A stretch of DNA of 64,000 nt from a virus: the IMG/VR virus record IMGVR_UViG_3300027971_000039, positions 1 through 64,000 of that record. One strand, written 5' to 3'. Under the pieces are notes generated by a model. It was not told where the DNA came from and did not search any database. It worked only from the letters and a program-made list of their open reading frames with translations. Positions 60,177 to 64,000 of this stretch are shown here, piece by piece. The first letter of the stretch is position 1. Every line of letters starts with the position of its first letter. The position numbers were made by a program, and so were the translations under genes.

Positions 60177-61192
60177 TTAGCTATTAACAATGTCAGTAAT
60201 AATGGTGTTACGACCGGGAGCCTGACAGAAGAGGGCCTGATCGGTGTAAAGGCGTAGCTCGTAAGCCGCGCTGTTCTCTAGGTCACGGAAGAACTCTTCA
60301 CCTTGACCGGGACGCTTGAAGGTGATATCGGTAGAACCGACGCGCATCCAGTCTTCAACGTTAAGAAGATAAGCATATCCTTGCTTAACATAAAGAGACG
60401 GCTCAATTTCAATCTCACCATTTTGTGAATGGAATTTGAGTGATTTTGATCCGTTTTCCATTTTAGCAGGACTGTAGCTCTGATCATACTTGCGTAGAGC
60501 AGCTTGGTCGGTGAGCATATTCTGCCAAGAACGGACGTTGACTAGAGCAAGAAGTGTACCTTCTTGACCTTTTTCAACGGCACGGGTTGCAGCCTGTCCG
60601 AGTTTGGTAAAGGATAGAGCAGCTGAAGCTGCGCTATAGGTGTTACCACGGAAGAGGTTGTAAGTTCCAACGTCGATGTTGAAGAGTGAACCTGAAGAAA
60701 CGGTTAGAATCTTGTGGATTCCAGCGAATTCGTTTCCGTAAGCCCCTTTGTGCCAAATAATATCACCAGAAGCGATGAGAGCAGCAACAGAAGAGTCACA
60801 GGTAACAGTCTGAGCAGACATGTCTACTGAAAGAACCTTAACAGATGCTTTTAAGGCACCAGTTGAAGGATCGCGAATTTCAATAGGCATTCCTTCTGCC
60901 CCTGCCCAGATACCAGGTGCCCATTCACCGGTTTCAATGGTGATAACTGCACCAAGTGCGGAGTCAACAACAGCATATCCAACCTGACCATAGAGCATTT
61001 CGATTTCGAGCTTCTTGGCCATAGAACGGAGCATGTTTGCCACTAGGAATTTAGTAGCATCCATGAAAGCCTTCTGACCACCGAGAGCAGCACGAGAAGC
61101 AGCGACATAGCCAAGGAGTGAACGGAGAACGGCTGGAGAGCCTTTCACCTGAGCGTCTTTGACTTGTCCTGCGACTGGAGCTTGTAAGTTAA
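60177..61192 (-). CDS. major capsid protein, exon 3
   Basis: Main part of the capsid gene (two bases plus 337 codons and stop). After splicing it continues exon 2 as ...E-D-A-F-N-L-Q-A-P-V-A-G-Q. Contains M-D-A-T-K-F-L-V-A-N-M-L-R-S-M-A-K-K-L-E-I-E and L-L-Y-G-Q-like elements of N4 gp56-type capsid proteins, ending ...D-I-V-N-S. Joined product 415 aa. Read alone, the frame has a misleading GTG start at 61148. Confidence 0.85.
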
Positions 61193-62099
61193 CAAATTCA
61201 AATACTTAATGTATTTGTGTGGGGCTCTTTATCCCCACAGTCCCATATTTCTATGGGATTGGACTATCTTTTTTTCCAAAAACAGCTATAAAATAATTTA
61301 CCATTGATTTATCTAAATTCATTAATTTAGCAATCTTATGTGGCGTATTATTATTGATATGTAAAGAAAGAATTTGTTCTTTCATTTCCATATACTTTTT
61401 TGGAAATCGAGGACTCGTGGAAGGATTATTAACATTTTCAGTCTCACCTTCTAGTCTCTGCGCGTGTCCAGAGATTTCTTCTGAACTTCCGCTCTGATTG
61501 GCATGAGAAAGATATTCAAACTTAAAATTTTTACGAATAACATTATATTTACAACTAGCTAAAATACTACTTCTAGAAATATTTAATTCTTTGCAAGCAT
61601 TTTTAAAAGAACTAAAAACATATACTTCTGATGTAATTGTATTTATCGCTTTCACACCAACAATATGATTTGTCGATTCTTTGTTTAATTTTTTATTTCT
61701 CATTTTTTGTTTTGTTTCGTTGTCAAAAGTGTAATCATTACCACCAGTGGTTAAATTATAACCATTTGGGCGTAATGTATTATAAAATTCAATAAAATAT
61801 TTTTCATAATAATTTAATGAATCTTTATCAAAACAAGAAATAATTTCTTCAAATATAAAGTTATTAAGGCCGTATTTTTTAAAAGCCTTACCCAAAATAC
61901 CAGATTTTGTCCACTTGTGTGCACCCCAACGTAAACGAACATTACGTTTGGTTTGACCAACGTATTGTTGTCCGTTAACTTTGTTAGTGATTAGGTAGAT
62001 TAATCCGTATTTCATTTTATCTTTCTTTTAGCGTTCCAGGTTTTTTCCTCAATTTTCACTATACTGTTACCAGTATAGGGCCCTTAACTTAACAAGTCA
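61193..62099 (-). ncRNA. group I intron 2 in the capsid gene (907 nt, with endonuclease ORF)
   Basis: 5' site: exon end GCCT pairs with internal guide GGGC (62083-62080), giving the required U.G at the splice site. P10: AAGTTAA (62090-62084) pairs with exon 3 start TTAACTT (61192-61186). Core R element C-A-G-A-G-A-C-T-A-G (61460-61451) and S element A-A-G-A-T-A-G-T-C-C (61270-61261) form P7; P5 and P3 pairings are also drawable. P2 CTATACTG/CAGTATAG and three 3' hairpins (P9 type) are present. The intron ends in G61193. Confidence 0.85.
61251..62015 (-). CDS. intron-encoded GIY-YIG homing endonuclease
   Basis: 254 residues starting between P2 and P3 of intron 2. The GIY-YIG module is Y-G-L-I-Y-L-I-T-N ... 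Y-V-G-Q-T (3-20), with R-L-R-W and an E at about 65. The final ~85 residues, including a helix-turn-helix-like K-I-A-K-L-M-N-L-D, are encoded by the ribozyme core itself (P3-P8), so protein and RNA share sequence. It should cut intron-less capsid genes to spread the intron. Confidence 0.88.
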   Translation of the reverse strand: MKYGLIYLITNKVNGQQYVGQTKRNVRLRWGAHKWTKSGILGKAFKKYGLNNFIFEEIISCFDKDSLNYYEKYFIEFYNTLRPNGYNLTTGGNDYTFDNETKQKMRNKKLNKESTNHIVGVKAINTITSEVYVFSSFKNACKELNISRSSILASCKYNVIRKNFKFEYLSHANQSGSSEEISGHAQRLEGETENVNNPSTSPRFPKKYMEMKEQILSLHINNNTPHKIAKLMNLDKSMVNYFIAVFGKKDSPIP

Positions 62100-62142
62100 A
62101 GGCGTCTTCGTCTGATCCGGCAAAAGTCACTCCGTGTTCTAA
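62100..62142 (-). CDS. major capsid protein, exon 2 (43 nt)
   Basis: Fourteen codons plus one base, encoding L-E-H-G-V-T-F-A-G-S-D-E-D-A. Between two introns. The E-H-G-V-T-F-A motif is expected in this capsid family at this place, which confirms the exon. Confidence 0.8.
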
Positions 62143-62350
62143 CATACTGTTATCATTGAGTTTTTCTCAATAGGCTGGTCATTTCTGCCAACCTCTACCG
62201 TTTCATTTTGTTATTTCGGTAGTTCGGACTATCGCATCAACTTTCGTTGCCAACTCGTTTAGTCTCTCACGGTGCTTTCGCTTCCGCCTTGTCACCCTCT
62301 ACAGGGCTTCCAAGTCAATTAGAGTCGGTTTAGGCTCGGCTTAGAAGTTA
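62143..62350 (-). ncRNA. group I intron 1 in the capsid gene (208 nt, no ORF)
   Basis: P1: exon 1 end CTCGGT (62356-62351) with GCCGAG (62340-62335), U.G at the splice site. P10: TTCTAA (62346-62341) with exon 2 start TTAGAA. P3 CCGACTC (62328-62322) with GAGTTGG (62256-62250); P7 from AGAGACTA (62267-62260) and GATAGTCC (62233-62226); P8 CAAC-GAAA-GTTG (62249-62238); P9 CTACCG/CGGTAG and two more 3' hairpins. It ends in G62143. Very compact for the class. Confidence 0.9.
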
Positions 62351-62539
62351 ACCGAGGATAATTGGCTGGTGATATAAATTCCCAGGTTGCTTATCCTTGC
62401 TCATGAACTTGATCTTATTTAGCAACTTAACCCCATCTGGGATTAACTCTGCAAGACGATCGGCATAAGTTTCTTTGAAAAATCCATTCAATGTTCCAAC
62501 GGTATTATTTGGAGTACCGTAAGTATTTGCACTTGCCAT
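62351..62539 (-). CDS. major capsid protein, exon 1
   Basis: 63 codons from ATG 62539 (GGAAA upstream), ending ...Y-H-Q-P-I-I-L-G. Without splicing it would stop at TAA 62350-62348, giving an abnormally short product. N-terminal arm of the capsid fold, with F-F-K-E-T-Y-A-D. Confidence 0.85.
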
Positions 62540-62562
62540 ATACTATATTTCCTTTCTATTAA

Positions 62563-62886
62563 TTATTCTTTTACAACGTATTTTAAAATAACACTGTCGG
62601 CAGCAACCATAGCTGCACTGAGTGTTAGAGTTACTTGTGAATCAGCAACGCCGCCAGAAGGAGTTCCAATTGCAATTCCAGCTTGAGCGATTAGATAAAC
62701 ACCAACGCTGTCGTCACAATGTAAAGCAGCCCGAACTTCAGCAACAGGCTCACCCACTTGAATTACAACATTGGTTCCTGCCCCAAGAGCAATAACACCA
62801 ATGTCTGATAGTTTTAAACAAAGTTCCTGCACTTTTAGTGCAACCGAAAGAACTTTGTCGTCTTTTGATTGATAAGAAATTGACAT
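62563..62886 (-). CDS. small beta-rich head protein (107 aa)
   Basis: Between scaffold and capsid genes. Beta-rich, starting S-I-S-Y-Q-S-K-D-D, with A-G-T-N-V-V-I-Q-V-G-E-P-V in the middle. Likely a head decoration or assembly protein by position; no family recognised. Confidence 0.5.
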   Translation of the reverse strand: MSISYQSKDDKVLSVALKVQELCLKLSDIGVIALGAGTNVVIQVGEPVAEVRAALHCDDSVGVYLIAQAGIAIGTPSGGVADSQVTLTLSAAMVAADSVILKYVVKE

Positions 62887-63006
62887 ATTATTTCCTATAT
62901 TTGGTTAAATGGTTAATAGTTAATTGCCTTGTAATCTTCTTAGATATTTCCACTCAGTATACCTGGTTATGGAAAGTCTTAGTTGACTACCCTATAAAAC
63001 AAACGA

Positions 63007-63942
63007 TCAAACTCCGAAAAAGTCCTTATAAGACATTTTCTTTTCAGGTTCTTTTACAGAAGTTTTACCGCCCGTATCTTTTACTGCTTTAGCCGAAGAA
63101 ACAGCAACTGCTTCTTTAGCCTTAGCAAGATTCTTTTTACGAAAATTAGCTAAACGCTGCTTTCCTAAAAACTGTTCTAATGCCTCATCTGGCATAGCGT
63201 TGATGAGGGTTTGAATATCTTTTTCAAGTTCTTGTTTTACAAGAGGAATAACATCTTCAGCAGAAACATCATATCCTTCTTGCAAAGCTACAAGCATATA
63301 ATCTGCAATCTTCTTAACCACATATGGTTCTTTAGGAAGATTAGAGCTTTCTAAAGCAGCGGTCATTTGCTGATCGTACTTCTCGTATGCTTGCTCTTGT
63401 AGTCGTTCAAATTCTTTTTGTTCGAATTGTTGTTTTTCTTGTTCACGTTCTTGTTTAAGAGAACGAAGTTCTTCTTCGATTCGTTCTTTTTCAAGTTGTT
63501 CAGGTGATTTTTGGGAGTTTTCAATTTCTTGTTCAATAATTTGTCTTGCTAATTCACGTTCATCAATACTAAGTTCTTTAAGAAGCTTGCGAGGGTTTTT
63601 AGTGCCTTCGGTGATTAGCTGACGAATTTCTTTTTCAAGCTGGGCATATTCTTGAGCGCGTTTTGTTCCCATGCGTGACATTTGAAGGTGGCGCTTCATG
63701 TATTCAATAGCTTCAGGATCATCTGGAATTTCAAATGGAAGATCTTCATCAATCTCACGTCCATCTACTTTTAGACGGAGAGAACGAAGCCTAGCTGCTT
63801 CTTTAACGGCAGCTTTTGCTTCTTGACTAGAGTTTTGGGTTGTTTCTGGGGCATCTGCAATTTCGGCAGAAGAAGATTCGAATACCTCGCTTGAGGTTTC
63901 GGGACTAGCTGATTGTACAGCTTGTGCTGATGAATTATCCAT
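63007..63942 (-). CDS. scaffolding protein
   Basis: 311 residues, highly charged and helical, with a Ser/Glu-rich start, long E/K/Q coiled coil (about 95-210) and a basic C-terminus (K-K-M-S-Y-K-D-F-F-G-V) suited to bind the capsid. This is the usual make-up of a scaffold, directly upstream of the capsid protein. AAGGT precedes the ATG. Confidence 0.7.
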   Translation of the reverse strand: MDNSSAQAVQSASPETSSEVFESSSAEIADAPETTQNSSQEAKAAVKEAARLRSLRLKVDGREIDEDLPFEIPDDPEAIEYMKRHLQMSRMGTKRAQEYAQLEKEIRQLITEGTKNPRKLLKELSIDERELARQIIEQEIENSQKSPEQLEKERIEEELRSLKQEREQEKQQFEQKEFERLQEQAYEKYDQQMTAALESSNLPKEPYVVKKIADYMLVALQEGYDVSAEDVIPLVKQELEKDIQTLINAMPDEALEQFLGKQRLANFRKKNLAKAKEAVAVSSAKAVKDTGGKTSVKEPEKKMSYKDFFGV

Positions 63943-64000
63943 AATATGATACCTTTTTTACGCCCTTACGGGTAGTTTAAAGTGAACCGCTCGACATGAG

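Noticed and set aside
61146-61148. GTG 61148 as the true start of the capsid gene
   Set aside because: It would remove the N-terminal arm and leave 62351-62539 and 62100-62142 unexplained; intron pairings and the frame support splicing.
62887-63006. Promoter between scaffold and small head gene
   Set aside because: On the minus strand a TATACT sequence exists but no convincing -35 at proper distance; the 120-nt gap shows nothing else I can support.
63943-64000. C-terminus of a portal gene at the right edge
   Set aside because: All three minus-strand frames reach a stop within about 45 nt and too few codons remain to recognise any protein.

Overview
The window looks like part of a dsDNA tailed-phage genome (Caudoviricetes, short-tailed podovirus type). 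It is AT-rich and densely packed with small genes that often overlap as ATGA. It carries phage DNA replication, nucleotide metabolism and virion genes and no bacterial housekeeping genes. Clear AGGAG-type ribosome binding sites, lipoprotein signals and a periplasmic lytic transglycosylase point to a Gram-negative host; this is inference. No integrase, large terminase, portal or RNA polymerase is visible, so part of the genome lies outside. The right edge cuts just upstream of the scaffold gene, where a portal would be expected.

Left part, 1-32.4 kb, plus strand: early and middle genes. From 0.1 to 8.2 kb there are many small genes: a DUF932 protein, tiny membrane peptides, zinc ribbons, lipoproteins, a lytic transglycosylase and a zincin-like lipoprotein. 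A B12-dependent (class II) ribonucleotide reductase lies at 8.2-10.1 kb. The 11.6-14.8 kb stretch is unusual. It has a DUF3310 protein, an Sm-like protein, a Ser-X dipeptide-repeat gene with a partial duplicate, two tandem copies of an unrecognised structured RNA-like element, a tRNA-like remnant, and an aminotransferase of the plant TAA1/alliinase family. From 14.8 to 28.9 kb comes the replication and nucleotide block: Cas4-like nuclease, two AAA+ ATPases, a Rad52/ERF-like protein, a primase-helicase fusion behind a structured leader, family B DNA polymerase, a deaminase, a metallophosphoesterase, tRNA-Asn and dUTPase. The block ends at 29-32.4 kb with an HNH nuclease, a membrane-anchored ClpP/SppA-like protease cassette and putative DNA-binding or packaging genes.

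Right part, 32.3-64 kb, minus strand: virion genes, convergent with the left part and overlapping it by 90 bp. Read in transcription order from the right: scaffold, a small head protein, major capsid protein, fibres and tail-collar proteins, further virion proteins, a tail-tube/nozzle pair, then glycine-zipper and coiled-coil proteins that probably form the internal ejection core, and a small membrane-anchored coiled-coil protein.

The best-supported unusual feature is the major capsid gene. It is split by two group I introns, a 208-nt intron without an ORF and a 907-nt intron encoding a GIY-YIG endonuclease, with a 43-nt exon between them. P1 and P10 pairings fix all four splice sites and restore one 415-codon reading frame. 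Two free-standing homing endonuclease genes also lie among the virion genes. The least explained feature is the tandem RNA-like repeat at 12.5-12.9 kb.
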